From Pseudoxanthomonas sp. (lineage in GTDB: Bacteria; Pseudomonadota; Gammaproteobacteria; Xanthomonadales; Xanthomonadaceae), in NCBI RefSeq assembly GCF_027498035.1, contig NZ_CP114978.1, positions 124,001 through 188,000 of the forward strand: a stretch of 64,000 bases of DNA, written 5' to 3'. Below the pieces are notes generated by a model. That model had not been told where the DNA came from and did no database searches. It was given only the letters and a program-made list of their open reading frames with translations. Positions 18,366-28,250 of the stretch are shown piece after piece (within the stretch, counting starts at the first letter, position 1; every line of letters starts with the position of its first letter). The position numbers were made by a program, and so were the translations under genes.

Positions 18366-19702
18366 ATGGCACATTCGCACGCATCCAAAGGCCCGGTCGG
18401 CCCGGCACCGCTGCCGCATCAGGTGGTCTACACCACGCTGCATTACGACACCCCGTGGTCCTATGAGAGCTATCTCAAGACCGGCGGCTACGCGGCCCTG
18501 CGCAAGATCCTGGAAGAGAAGATCTCGCCGGCCGACGTCATCGAGATGGTCAAGGCATCCAACCTGCGTGGCCGCGGCGGCGCGGGCTTCCCGACCGGCC
18601 TGAAGTGGTCCTTCATGCCCAAGGGCGACATGCAGAAGTACATCCTCTGCAACTCGGACGAATCCGAGCCGGGCACCTGCAAGGACCGCGACATCCTGCG
18701 TTACAACCCGCATTCGGTGGTGGAGGGCATGGCGATCGCCTGCTACGCCACCGGTTCGACCGTGGGCTACAACTACCTGCGCGGCGAGTTCCACCACGAG
18801 CCGTTCGAACACTTCGAACAGGCCCTGGCCGATGCCTACGCCAACGGTTGGCTGGGCAAGGACATCCTGGGCAGCGGCGTGAACATCGACATCTACGGTG
18901 CGCTGGGCGCCGGCGCCTACATCTGCGGCGAAGAAACCGCGCTGATGGAATCGCTGGAAGGCAAGAAGGGCCAGCCGCGCTACAAGCCGCCGTTCCCGGC
19001 GAACTTCGGCCTGTACGGCAAGCCGACCACGATCAACAACACCGAGACCTATGCCTCGGTGCCGGCGATCATCCGCAACGGCCCGGAATGGTTCATGGGC
19101 CTGAGCAAGACCAAGAACGGCGGCCCGAAGATCTTCTCGGTCTCCGGCTGCGTGGCCAAGGGCGGTAATTTCGAAGTGCCGCTGGGGACCACCTTCGACG
19201 AACTGCTGGAAATGGCCGGTGGCTTGAAGCCGGGCCGCAAGCTCAAGGCCGTGGTGCCGGGCGGCGTGTCCATGCCGGTGCTCAAGGCCGAACAGATGGC
19301 CGGCCTGCAGATGGACTACGACACCCTGCGTGCCCTGGGCACCGGCCTGGGGTCGGGCGCCATCGTGGTGCTGGACGACAGCGTCTGCTGCGTGCGTTTT
19401 GCCTGCCGCATCAGCCAGTTCTTCCACAAGGAATCCTGCGGCCAGTGCACGCCGTGCCGCGAAGGCACCGGCTGGATGCACCGGGTGCTGGAGCGCATCG
19501 TCGCCGGCACAAGGCCACGATGGAAGACCTGCACCAGTTGAAGGCCGTGGCCGGCCAGATCGAAGGCCACACCATCTGCGCGTTCGGTGAAGCGGCGGCA
19601 TGGCCCATCCAGGGTTTCCTGCGCCAGTTCTGGGACGAGTTCGAGTACTACATCGTCAACGGTCGATCGATCGTCGACGGCCCGCTGGAGGCTGCGGCAT
19701 GA
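18366..19702 (+). pseudogene. nuoF: NADH-quinone oxidoreductase subunit F, frame broken near the 3' end
   Basis: The FMN and NADH-binding 51-kDa subunit. Residues 1-380 are complete: GRGGAGFPTGLKW (NADH/FMN glycine loop), NSDESEPGTCKDR, the GAGAYICGEETALMESLEG segment, and the [4Fe-4S] N3 ligands SCGQCTPCREG plus the upstream cysteines. At nt 19,508-19,512 (GGCACAAGG) the frame shifts: this frame ends after 391 residues in RPRWKTCTS, while the expected continuation KATMEDLHQLKAVAGQIEG through AAAWPIQGFLRQFWDEFEYY is in the next frame to the TGA at 19,702. The distal N3 ligand (C in HTICAFGEA) lies after the break. One missing base explains it. Since every other nuo gene is intact, I favour a sequencing error; a real lesion would cripple complex I. 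The 3' end overlaps nuoG (ATGA). Confidence 0.9.
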
Positions 19703-21945
19703 GTGCCCAACCGGTCGATCCAAACGTCCCGCCGGATCATGTGACCATCGAGATCGACGGCCGCGTCCTGTACGCGCCGAAGGGCTCGATGATCATCCAG
19801 GCCGCCGACAAGGCTGGCATCCCGATCCCGCGTTTCTGCTACCACGACAAGCTGTCCATCGCGGCCAACTGCCGCATGTGCCTGGTCGATACGGAAATTG
19901 GCGGCCGCGGTGCGCCCAAGCCGTCGCCGGCCTGCGCCACGCCGGTGGGCGATGGCCTGAAGGTGTTCACGCGCAACGAAAAAGCGCTCAAGTTCCAGCG
20001 CAGCGTCATGGAATTTCTGCTGATCAACCATCCGCTGGACTGCCCGATCTGCGATCAGGGCGGCGAGTGCGAACTGCAGGACGTGTCGCTGGGCTATGGC
20101 CGTTCGGTCAGCCGTTTCAACGAGCGCAAGCGCGTGGTGCCCGACGAGGACATCGGCCCGCTGGTCGCCACCGAGATGACCCGCTGCATCCAGTGCACGC
20201 GTTGCGTGCGCTTCACCGCTGAAGTGGCCGGCACCTACGAGCTCGGTGGCATGTACCGCGGCGAGAACCTGCAGATCGGCACCTATGACGGCAAGCCGCT
20301 GACCACCGAACTGTCGGGCAATGTCGTCGACGTGTGCCCGGTCGGCGCGCTGACCAACAAGGTGTTCCAGTTCCGCGCCCGTCCGTGGGAGCTGCAGGCA
20401 CGCGAGTCGCTGGGTTACCACGATGCGATGGGCTCGAACCTGTTCGTGCACGTGCGTCGCGGCGAAGTGCTGCGTACCGTGCCGCGCGACAACGAAGCGG
20501 TCAACGAGTGCTGGCTGTCTGATCGCGATCGTTATTCGCACCAGGGCCTGTACGCCGAAGATCGCGCGGTCAAACCGCTGCAGAAGGTCAACGGCGAGTG
20601 GAAGGAAGTGAGCTGGGCCGAAGGCCTGGCCGCGGCCGCCGAGATCCTCAAGGCGCACGCCGGCGATGACCTGGGCGTGCTGGTCCACCCGGCGACCTCG
20701 AACGAGGAGGGCGGCCTGCTGGCCAAGCTCGCTTCGGGCCTGGGCACCGGCAACATCGACCACCGCATCCTGTCCAACGACCTGTCCGATGCCGCCGTGG
20801 CGCAGCCGTTCGCGCTGCCGCTGGCTGACATCGAGAAGGCCGGCGCGATCGTGGTGTTCGGCAGCAACGTGCGCCACGAGCTGCCGCTGCTGCACCAGCG
20901 CATCCGCAAGGCCAACCGCAACGGCGCCAAGGTGCATGTGGTCAACCCGGTGGATTTCGATTTCACCTTCGCCACGACCGGCAAGCACATCGTGCCGCCG
21001 TCGCAGCTGGCTGACGCATTGGGCAACGCGGACCTGCGCGACGCAGTGAAGGGCGCCAGTTCGGCCGTGGTCATCGTTGGTGCGATTGCCGAGAACCATC
21101 CGCAGGCTGCTGCGTTGCGCGCTGCTGCCGTGGAGTTCGCCGCCGCGACCGGTGCCTCGCTGTGCCGCATTCCGCAGGGCGCCAACGCCGTGGGCCTGGC
21201 CCGCGCCGGCGTGCTGCCGACCGGCAGCGATGCCGTGGACATGGTGAGCAAGCCGCGCGGCGCCTACGTGATCTACGGCATCGAGCCGGGCCTGGATTTC
21301 GCCCATGGTTTCGCCACGCAGAAAGCGTTGACCGCCGCCAAGGTCGTGGCCTTCAGCCACTTCGCCTGTGCGTCCACGCGCCGCATGGCCGATGTGATCC
21401 TGCCGATCGGCGCGCTGCCGGAAATCGACGCGACGCTGACCAACCTGGATGGCCGCGACCAGCGTGCCCAGGCCGGTGCCAAGCTGCCGGGCGAAGCACG
21501 CGAAGGCTGGAAGGTGCTGCGTGCCCTGGGCGGCGCGCTGGAACTGCCGGGCTTCGAGTTCACCGATCTGGCCGGCGCACGCGCCAGCCTGGCCGGGCTG
21601 GCCACGGTGACGGCGAAGGCTTCGGCTGCGCCGGCACTGGCAGGCGAGGGCTTTGAAGTGGTGTCCACCGCTGCGATCTACCGCACCGATGGTGTGGTCC
21701 GTCGTGCCGCTGCACTGCAGTCGCATCCGCTCAACACCGCACCGGCCGTCAGCCTGCATCCGCAGGATGCGCAGGGCCTGGGGCTGGCGGACGGGCAGGT
21801 CGCCAAGGTCCAGGCTGCCGATGGAACCGCCACCTTGCCGGTGGTGATCAATGACCGTGTCGCGCCGGGTTCGGTGTGGATCGAGTCGGGCCATGGCGCG
21901 ACCGCGCCCATCGGCACCGGCCGTGTGAAGGTGGTGGCTGCATGA
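19699..21945 (+). CDS. nuoG: NADH-quinone oxidoreductase subunit G
   Basis: 748 residues; the 75-kDa subunit carrying most of the electron-transfer chain of the peripheral arm. N-terminal [2Fe-2S] ligands (FCYHDKLSIAANCRMC), the His/Cys N5 cluster region (HPLDCPICDQGGECELQD), the N4 cluster (TRCIQCTRCVRF, VDVCPVGALT), then a molybdopterin-oxidoreductase-like domain without cofactor from about residue 220. Start set at the ATG giving MSAQPVDPNVPPDHVTIEI, which overlaps the nuoF stop. The stop overlaps nuoH (ATGA). Confidence 0.96.
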   Translation: MSAQPVDPNVPPDHVTIEIDGRVLYAPKGSMIIQAADKAGIPIPRFCYHDKLSIAANCRMCLVDTEIGGRGAPKPSPACATPVGDGLKVFTRNEKALKFQRSVMEFLLINHPLDCPICDQGGECELQDVSLGYGRSVSRFNERKRVVPDEDIGPLVATEMTRCIQCTRCVRFTAEVAGTYELGGMYRGENLQIGTYDGKPLTTELSGNVVDVCPVGALTNKVFQFRARPWELQARESLGYHDAMGSNLFVHVRRGEVLRTVPRDNEAVNECWLSDRDRYSHQGLYAEDRAVKPLQKVNGEWKEVSWAEGLAAAAEILKAHAGDDLGVLVHPATSNEEGGLLAKLASGLGTGNIDHRILSNDLSDAAVAQPFALPLADIEKAGAIVVFGSNVRHELPLLHQRIRKANRNGAKVHVVNPVDFDFTFATTGKHIVPPSQLADALGNADLRDAVKGASSAVVIVGAIAENHPQAAALRAAAVEFAAATGASLCRIPQGANAVGLARAGVLPTGSDAVDMVSKPRGAYVIYGIEPGLDFAHGFATQKALTAAKVVAFSHFACASTRRMADVILPIGALPEIDATLTNLDGRDQRAQAGAKLPGEAREGWKVLRALGGALELPGFEFTDLAGARASLAGLATVTAKASAAPALAGEGFEVVSTAAIYRTDGVVRRAAALQSHPLNTAPAVSLHPQDAQGLGLADGQVAKVQAADGTATLPVVINDRVAPGSVWIESGHGATAPIGTGRVKVVAA

Positions 21946-23033
21946 ATGAGTTGTTGATCAATGGCGTCAGCCCGCTGCGCGACTGGCTGCTCAGCCTGGG
22001 CGCCATCGGCCTGATCGTGTGGATCGTGCTGAAGATCCTGGTGATCGCCGTGCCGGTGATCATTTCGGTCTCCTTCTACGTGGTGTGGGAGCGCAAGCTG
22101 ATCGGCTGGATGCACGTGCGCCACGGGCCGATGTATGTCGGCATGGGCATCTTCCAGGCCTTCGCCGACGTCTTCAAACTGCTGTTCAAGGAAATCCTGC
22201 AGCCGGCCAACGCGCAGAAGTCGATCTTCGTGATCGCACCGCTGATCGGCCTGGCCCCGGCGTTCGCGGCCTGGGCGGTGGTGCCTTTCGATGCGCAGCT
22301 GGTGCTGTCCAACGCCAATGCCGGCCTGCTGTACCTGCTGGCGATGACCTCGCTGGGCGTGTACGGCATCATCCTGGCCGGCTGGGCTTCGAACTCGAAG
22401 TACGCGTTCCTGGGCGCGCTGCGTTCGGCGGCGCAGGTGGTCAGCTACGAAATCGCGATGGGCTTCGCCCTGGTCGGTGTGATGATCGCGACTGGCAGCC
22501 TGAACCTGTCGGCGATCGTGGAGGCACAGCGCGGCAACTCGGGCTTCTTCGAGTGGTATTTCATCCCGCTGTTCCCGCTGTTCATCGTGTACTGGGTGTC
22601 CGGCGTGGCCGAGACCAACCGCGCGCCGTTCGACGTGGTGGAAGGCGAGTCGGAAATCGTCGCCGGCCACATGGTCGAATACTCCGGTGGTGCGTTCGCG
22701 CTGTTCTTCCTGGCCGAATACGCCAACATGATCCTGGTCAGCTTCCTGGTCTCGATCTTCTTCCTGGGCGGTTGGCTGAGCCCGATCCAGGGCTGGGTCA
22801 CGGCGGACGTGTCGCCGTGGGTCAACTGGATCTGGGACGGCGGCTGGCCGTGGCTGTTCGCCAAGGTGTTCTTCTTCGCCAGCGCCTACATCTGGTTCCG
22901 TGCCAGCTTCCCGCGCTACCGCTATGACCAGATCATGCGGCTGGGCTGGAAGATCTTCATTCCCCTGACCATCGTCTGGATCGCAGTCACCGCGCTGATG
23001 GTCTTCTACGGCGTCATCCAACGAGGCGCCTGA
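21942..23033 (+). CDS. nuoH: NADH-quinone oxidoreductase subunit H
   Basis: 363 residues with eight or nine membrane helices; forms much of the quinone channel and the first link to the proton-pumping arm. Signatures: [14 protein letters not shown] near residue 50, the acidic loop [25 protein letters not shown], and [24 protein letters not shown]-like ([19 protein letters not shown]) at the C-terminus. Overlaps nuoG by four bases; nuoI starts five bases after the stop. Confidence 0.96.
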   Translation: [363 protein letters not shown]

Positions 23034-23038
23034 TCCAC

Positions 23039-23527
23039 ATGAACAAGATCACGCATTACTTCAAGAGCCTGCTGCTGCTTGAGCTGCTGCAGGGCCTGTG
23101 GCTGACGTTCAAGTACACGTTCAAGCCCAAGTACACGATGATGTACCCGATGGAGAAGTTCCCGCAGTCGCCGCGTTTCCGCGGCCTGCACGCGCTTCGC
23201 CGCTATCCGAACGGGGAAGAGCGCTGCATCGCCTGCAAGCTGTGCGAAGCGGTCTGCCCGGCGCTGGCGATCACCATCGATTCGACCAAGCGCGAGGACG
23301 GCACCCGCCGCACCACGCGTTACGACATCGACCTGTTCAAGTGCATCTACTGCGGCTTCTGCGAGGAAAGCTGCCCGGTCGACTCCATCGTGGAAACCCA
23401 CGTACTGGAGTACCACTTCGAAAACCGTGGCGAGAACATCGTCACCAAGCCGCAGCTGCTGGCCATTGGCGACCGACTCGAGTCGGAAATCGCCGAGCGC
23501 CGTGCCGCCGACGCCGCATTCCGCTGA
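23039..23527 (+). CDS. nuoI: NADH-quinone oxidoreductase subunit I
   Basis: 162 residues; 8Fe ferredoxin-like subunit carrying clusters N6a and N6b. Two complete motifs are seen: CIACKLCEAVCP and CIYCGFCEESCP. An N-terminal amphipathic helix (about residues 5-30) anchors it to the membrane arm. Length is standard for this group. Confidence 0.97.
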   Translation: MNKITHYFKSLLLLELLQGLWLTFKYTFKPKYTMMYPMEKFPQSPRFRGLHALRRYPNGEERCIACKLCEAVCPALAITIDSTKREDGTRRTTRYDIDLFKCIYCGFCEESCPVDSIVETHVLEYHFENRGENIVTKPQLLAIGDRLESEIAERRAADAAFR

Positions 23528-23534
23528 GGACGAG

Positions 23535-24191
23535 ATGGACTGGGTACTGATCAGCTTCTACATCTTCGCCGCGATGGCCGCCTTGTCGGCCGGTGCGGTG
23601 ATCAGCGTGCGCAACCCCGTGCACGCCGTCCTGTTCCTCATCCTGACCTTCTTCAGCGTCGCCTGCGTGTGGCTGCTGGTGGGCGCCGAGTTCCTGGGTG
23701 TCGCCCTGATCCTGGTCTACGTCGGCGCGGTGATGGTCCTGTTCCTGTTCGTGATCATGATGCTGGACATCGACGTGGACAACCTGCGCGAGGGCTGGGT
23801 GAAATTCCTGCCGGTCGGCATCCTGGTGGCGGTGGTCATGCTGGTCCAGATGCTGATGCTGATCGGGGTCAAGGCCAAGAGCGTTGCCGTGCTGCCCGAG
23901 AACGCCGCATCGGCCGCCGCTGATTCCTCCAACATCACCTGGCTGGCGCGCACGCTGTTCACCGAGTTCCTGCTGCCGTTCGAGTTCGCCGCGGTGATCC
24001 TGACCGTGGCGGTCGTCGCCGCGGTCATGCTGACCCTGCGCAAGCGTGAAAACGTCAAGACGCAGAACCCGTCCGAACAGACCCGGGTCAAGGCCGCCGA
24101 CCGCTTCCGCATGGTGCGCATGGACGCCGTGCGCCCGGTGGTGCCGGCGCCTGAAGCCCCGGCCGACGACTCGCAGGAGGCCAAGCCATGA
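23535..24191 (+). CDS. nuoJ: NADH-quinone oxidoreductase subunit J
   Basis: 218 residues with five membrane helices; includes the conserved YVGAVMVLFLFVIMML helix with its pi-bulge region. Start at the ATG giving MDWVLISFYIF, seven bases after the nuoI stop, preceded by GAGGACGAG. The C-terminal 45 residues are hydrophilic and basic/Pro-Ala rich (to DSQEAKP). Stop overlaps nuoK (ATGA). Confidence 0.95.
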   Translation: MDWVLISFYIFAAMAALSAGAVISVRNPVHAVLFLILTFFSVACVWLLVGAEFLGVALILVYVGAVMVLFLFVIMMLDIDVDNLREGWVKFLPVGILVAVVMLVQMLMLIGVKAKSVAVLPENAASAAADSSNITWLARTLFTEFLLPFEFAAVILTVAVVAAVMLTLRKRENVKTQNPSEQTRVKAADRFRMVRMDAVRPVVPAPEAPADDSQEAKP

Positions 24192-24493
24192 TCACCCTCG
24201 GACACCTGCTGGCGCTGGGCGCGGTGCTGTTCTGCATCTCGCTGGCCGGCATCTTCCTCAACCGCAAGAACGTGATCATCCTGCTGATGTCGATCGAGCT
24301 GATGCTGCTTTCGGTCAACATCAACTTCGTGGCGTTCTCGCGCCAGTTGGGCGACCCCGCCGGGCAGCTCTTCGTGTTCTTCATCCTCACCGTGGCTGCG
24401 GCCGAGGCCGCGATCGGCCTGGCGATCCTGGTCGCGCTGTTCCGCAGCCGACGCACGATCAACGTCGCCGAAGTCGACTCCCTCAAGGGCTGA
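24188..24493 (+). CDS. nuoK: NADH-quinone oxidoreductase subunit K
   Basis: 101 residues and three helices, an MrpC-like subunit. The two conserved membrane glutamates lie in SIELMLLSVN and AAAEAAIGLA. Standard length. Coupled to nuoJ by ATGA overlap. Confidence 0.96.
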   Translation: MITLGHLLALGAVLFCISLAGIFLNRKNVIILLMSIELMLLSVNINFVAFSRQLGDPAGQLFVFFILTVAAAEAAIGLAILVALFRSRRTINVAEVDSLKG

Positions 24494-24500
24494 TGTACTG

Positions 24501-26699
24501 ATGATGGGCGAAATCCTCCTTTCCAAGTCCATGCTGGTCGCCGTGGTGCTGGCGCCGCTGCTGGGCAGCATCGTGGCCGGCTTCTTCGGTCGCCAGATCG
24601 GCCGCGTCGGTGCGCACACCATCACCATCCTGGGCGTGGCGGTCAGCTGCGCGCTGTCGTGCTGGGTGCTGTACCAGCTGACGTTCAACGGCGCCGCGCC
24701 GTTCAACCAGAACCTGTACACGCTGTTCGACATCGGCAACTTCCATGGCCACGTCGGCTTCATGGTCGACCGCCTGACCGCGATGATGATGGTGGTGGTG
24801 ACCTTCGTGTCGCTGCTGGTCCACGTCTACACGATCGGCTACATGGCCGACGACGATGGCTACCAGCGCTTCTTCAGCTACATCTCGCTGTTCACCTTCA
24901 GCATGCTGATGCTGGTGATGAGCAACAACTTCCTGCAGCTGTTCTTCGGCTGGGAAGCAGTGGGCCTGGTGTCCTACCTGCTGATCGGTTTCTGGTTCAA
25001 GCGCCCGACCGCGGTGTTCGCCAACATGAAGGCGTTCCTGGTCAACCGCGTCGGTGACTTCGGCTTCCTGCTGGGCATCGCGGCGGTGCTGATGACCTTC
25101 CGCACCCTGGACTATGGCGAGGTGTTCGCCAATGCGCCGCTGGCGATCGGCGCCAAGCTGAGCCAGCTTTGGCCCGCGACCGAGGCCACGGTCAGCGCGT
25201 TTTACCTGATCGGCGGGTGGTCCTTGCCGACGGTGATCTGCATCTGCCTGTTCATCGGTGCGATGGGCAAGTCGGCGCAGGTGCCGCTGCACGTATGGCT
25301 GCCGGACTCGATGGAAGGCCCGACCCCGATCTCGGCACTGATCCACGCCGCGACGATGGTTACTGCGGGCATCTTCATGGTGGCGCGCATGTCGCCGCTG
25401 TTCGAGCTGTCGCAGGCCGCGCTGGACTTCGTGCTGTTCATCGGCGCGACCACGGCCTTCTTCACCGGCCTGATCGGCATCATCCAGAACGACATCAAGC
25501 GCGTGGTCGCGTACTCCACGCTGTCGCAGCTGGGCTACATGACCGTGGCGCTGGGTGTGTCCGCCTATAGCGCAGGCGTGTTCCACCTGATGACCCACGC
25601 GTTCTTCAAGGCGCTGCTGTTCCTGGGTGCCGGCTCGGTGATCATCGGCATGCACCACGAGCAGGACATGCGCAAGATGGGCGGGCTGCGCAAGTACATG
25701 CCCATCACCTACATCACGATGGTCATCGGCACCCTGGCGCTGGTCGGCACGCCGTTCTTCTCGGGTTTCTACTCGAAGGACACGATCATCGAGGCCGCGC
25801 AGCATCATGCCCTTGTCTCGCATAGCTGGGTCGCCACGTATGGCTACTGGGCGGTGCTGGGTGGTGTGCTGATCACCAGCTTCTACAGCTTCCGCCTGCT
25901 GTTCCTGACCTTCCACGGCAAGGAACGCTTCCGCGACGTCGCGCATGACGATCACGGCCATGGCCACGATGCACACGCCGTCGCCCATGCCGATGCGCAT
26001 GGCCACGACAGCCACACGCATGACAGCCACGGCCACGACGACCATGGTCACGGCCATGGCCCGCACGTGCCGCACGAATCGCCGTGGGTGGTGACGCTGC
26101 CGCTGATCCTGCTGTCGATCCCGTCGATCCTGATCGGTTTCTTCACCATCGGCCCGATGATGTTCGGCACCAGCTGGTCCGGCCATCACGCCGAAGCCAG
26201 CATCCCGGGGCAGGCGGTGAGCTTCTTCACCGGCGTGATCGATTTCGCCGATCCGGCGCGCGACACCGTCGGGGCGCTGGCCGAAGAATTCCACGGGCCG
26301 GTGGCGTTCGCGCTGCACGGCATGCTGGCGGCACCGTTCTTCCTGACCTTGCTCGGCTTCGCCCTGGCGGCGGTGCTGTACCTGGTGCTGTCGCCGGAAT
26401 GGCCGGCCAAGCTGCGCCAGCGTTTCTCGCTGCTGGTGCGCGTGCTGGATGCCAAGTACGGCTTCGACATCCTGTGGATCGACGGCCTCGCCGGTGGCGG
26501 CGTCGAACTGGGCAAGATCTCGCGCTGGATCGACACCCGCATCATCGATGGTGTCTTCGTCAACGGCAGTGCCCGCGTGGTCGGCCTGGCCTCGCAGCTG
26601 TTGCGCCGCACCCAATCCGGTCTCCTTTACCACTACGCCTTCGCCATGATCCTCGGCCTGATTGCACTGCTGGCCGCAGTCATGACGTACTGGCGCTGA
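24501..26699 (+). CDS. nuoL: NADH-quinone oxidoreductase subunit L
   Basis: 732 residues, the distal antiporter-like proton-pumping subunit with its long lateral helix at the C-terminus. The core motifs LFFGWEAVGLVSYLLIGFW, LHVWLPDSMEGPTPISALIHAATM and KRVVAYSTLSQLGYM carry the key glutamate, lysines and histidines. Between helices 13 and 14, residues about 482-525, there is a hydrophilic loop with 17 histidines in 44 residues (repeats such as HGHDSH). His-rich loops occur here in other NuoL proteins but this one is long. The start may be the second ATG, three bases later. Confidence 0.95.
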   Translation: MMGEILLSKSMLVAVVLAPLLGSIVAGFFGRQIGRVGAHTITILGVAVSCALSCWVLYQLTFNGAAPFNQNLYTLFDIGNFHGHVGFMVDRLTAMMMVVVTFVSLLVHVYTIGYMADDDGYQRFFSYISLFTFSMLMLVMSNNFLQLFFGWEAVGLVSYLLIGFWFKRPTAVFANMKAFLVNRVGDFGFLLGIAAVLMTFRTLDYGEVFANAPLAIGAKLSQLWPATEATVSAFYLIGGWSLPTVICICLFIGAMGKSAQVPLHVWLPDSMEGPTPISALIHAATMVTAGIFMVARMSPLFELSQAALDFVLFIGATTAFFTGLIGIIQNDIKRVVAYSTLSQLGYMTVALGVSAYSAGVFHLMTHAFFKALLFLGAGSVIIGMHHEQDMRKMGGLRKYMPITYITMVIGTLALVGTPFFSGFYSKDTIIEAAQHHALVSHSWVATYGYWAVLGGVLITSFYSFRLLFLTFHGKERFRDVAHDDHGHGHDAHAVAHADAHGHDSHTHDSHGHDDHGHGHGPHVPHESPWVVTLPLILLSIPSILIGFFTIGPMMFGTSWSGHHAEASIPGQAVSFFTGVIDFADPARDTVGALAEEFHGPVAFALHGMLAAPFFLTLLGFALAAVLYLVLSPEWPAKLRQRFSLLVRVLDAKYGFDILWIDGLAGGGVELGKISRWIDTRIIDGVFVNGSARVVGLASQLLRRTQSGLLYHYAFAMILGLIALLAAVMTYWR

Positions 26700-26718
26700 T
26701 CTGTACGGATACGAACAC

Positions 26719-28239
26719 GTGTCGAACCTGCTAAGCATTCTGATCTGGCTGCCGATCCTCGGTGGTGCCCTGGCACTGGCGTTGGGGACTGCGCGTGCGC
26801 AAGCCGCGCGCTGGCTGGCCCTGGCCGTGGCGCTGCTGACCTTCCTGGCCAGCCTGCCGCTGCTGACCCACCTGCAGTGGGGCAACGGCGACATCCAGTT
26901 CGTCGAGAAGCACGCCTGGGTGCCGGCGTTCGACATCTGGTACGCGCTGGGCGCCGACGGCATCTCGGTCGCGCTGATCGTGCTGACCACGCTGACCACG
27001 GTGCTGGCCCTGATCGGCGCCTGGTCGGCGATCGACAAGCGCGTCAACCAGTACGTCGCGGCTTTCCTGATGCTGGAAGGCATGATGATCGGCGTGTTCA
27101 GCGCGACCGATGCGATGCTGTTCTACGTGTTTTTCGAAGCGATGCTGATCCCGATGTTCCTGATCATCGGCATCTGGGGCGGCCCGCGTCGCATCTACGC
27201 CTCGGTGAAATTCTTCCTGTACACCTTCCTCGGCTCGGTGCTGATGCTGGTCGGGTTGATCTACCTGTACATCAAGGGTGGCCAGCTGGGTCATGCGAGC
27301 TTCCAGTTCGCCGACCTCTACATCCTGCCGCTGACGGCAAGGGAACAGACCTGGTTGTTCTTCGCGTTCCTGATCGCGTTCGCGGTCAAGGTGCCGATGT
27401 TCCCGGTCCACACCTGGCTGCCCGACGCGCACGTGGAAGCGCCGACCGCCGGTTCGGTGATCCTGGCCGCGATCATGCTGAAGATCGGTGGCTACGGTTT
27501 CCTGCGCTTCTCGCTGCCGATCACGCCTGATGCCTCGCACGAGTGGGGCCAGCTGGTGATCGTGCTGTCGCTGATCGGCATCGTGTATGTCGGCCTGGTG
27601 GCATTGGTGCAGGAGGACATGAAGAAGCTGATCGCCTATTCGTCGGTCTCGCACATGGGCTTCGTCACCCTGGGCACGTTCATCGCGGCCGGCCTGATGC
27701 GCGATTACGACAACGCCGATGCAGCCCGCCTGGGCCTGCAGGGCGCGGTGGTGCAGATGATCTCGCACGGTTTCATCTCCGGCGCGATGTTCTCGCTGGT
27801 GGGCGTGGTCTACGACCGAATGCACACGCGCATGATCAAGGACTACGGTGGCGTGGCGAACGTGATGCCGTGGTTCGCGGTGTTCTTCGTGTTCTTCGGC
27901 ATGGCCAACTCGGGCCTGCCGGGCACCAGCGGTTTCGTCGGTGAGTTCATGGTCATCCTGGCCAGCTTCCAGAAGCATCCGTACATCGCGTTCGTGGCCG
28001 CCCTGACCCTGGTCATCGGCGCCGGCTACACGTTGTGGCTGGTCAAGCGGGTGCTGTACGGCGAGGTGGCCAACAGCCACGTCGCCGAACTGAAAGACAT
28101 CAATTGGCGCGAAGCCCTGGTGCTTGGCGTGTTCGCGGCGGGAACGCTGGCGCTGGGCGTGTATCCCAAGCTGCTGACCGACCTGCTTGAACCGTCAATC
28201 GCGAACCTGGCGATGCAGCTCGCCACCAGCAAGCTGTAA
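26719..28239 (+). CDS. nuoM: NADH-quinone oxidoreductase subunit M
   Basis: 506 residues, 14 membrane helices, antiporter-like proton pump. FYVFFEAMLIPMFLIIGIWG holds the conserved glutamate, PVHTWLPDAHVEAPTAGSV and KKLIAYSSVSHMGFVTLG the lysine/histidine channel residues. Starts at GTG (V-S-N-L-L) without a strong ribosome-binding site, 19 bases after nuoL. Confidence 0.95.
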   Translation: MSNLLSILIWLPILGGALALALGTARAQAARWLALAVALLTFLASLPLLTHLQWGNGDIQFVEKHAWVPAFDIWYALGADGISVALIVLTTLTTVLALIGAWSAIDKRVNQYVAAFLMLEGMMIGVFSATDAMLFYVFFEAMLIPMFLIIGIWGGPRRIYASVKFFLYTFLGSVLMLVGLIYLYIKGGQLGHASFQFADLYILPLTAREQTWLFFAFLIAFAVKVPMFPVHTWLPDAHVEAPTAGSVILAAIMLKIGGYGFLRFSLPITPDASHEWGQLVIVLSLIGIVYVGLVALVQEDMKKLIAYSSVSHMGFVTLGTFIAAGLMRDYDNADAARLGLQGAVVQMISHGFISGAMFSLVGVVYDRMHTRMIKDYGGVANVMPWFAVFFVFFGMANSGLPGTSGFVGEFMVILASFQKHPYIAFVAALTLVIGAGYTLWLVKRVLYGEVANSHVAELKDINWREALVLGVFAAGTLALGVYPKLLTDLLEPSIANLAMQLATSKL

Positions 28240-28250
28240 GGACTTACGTC

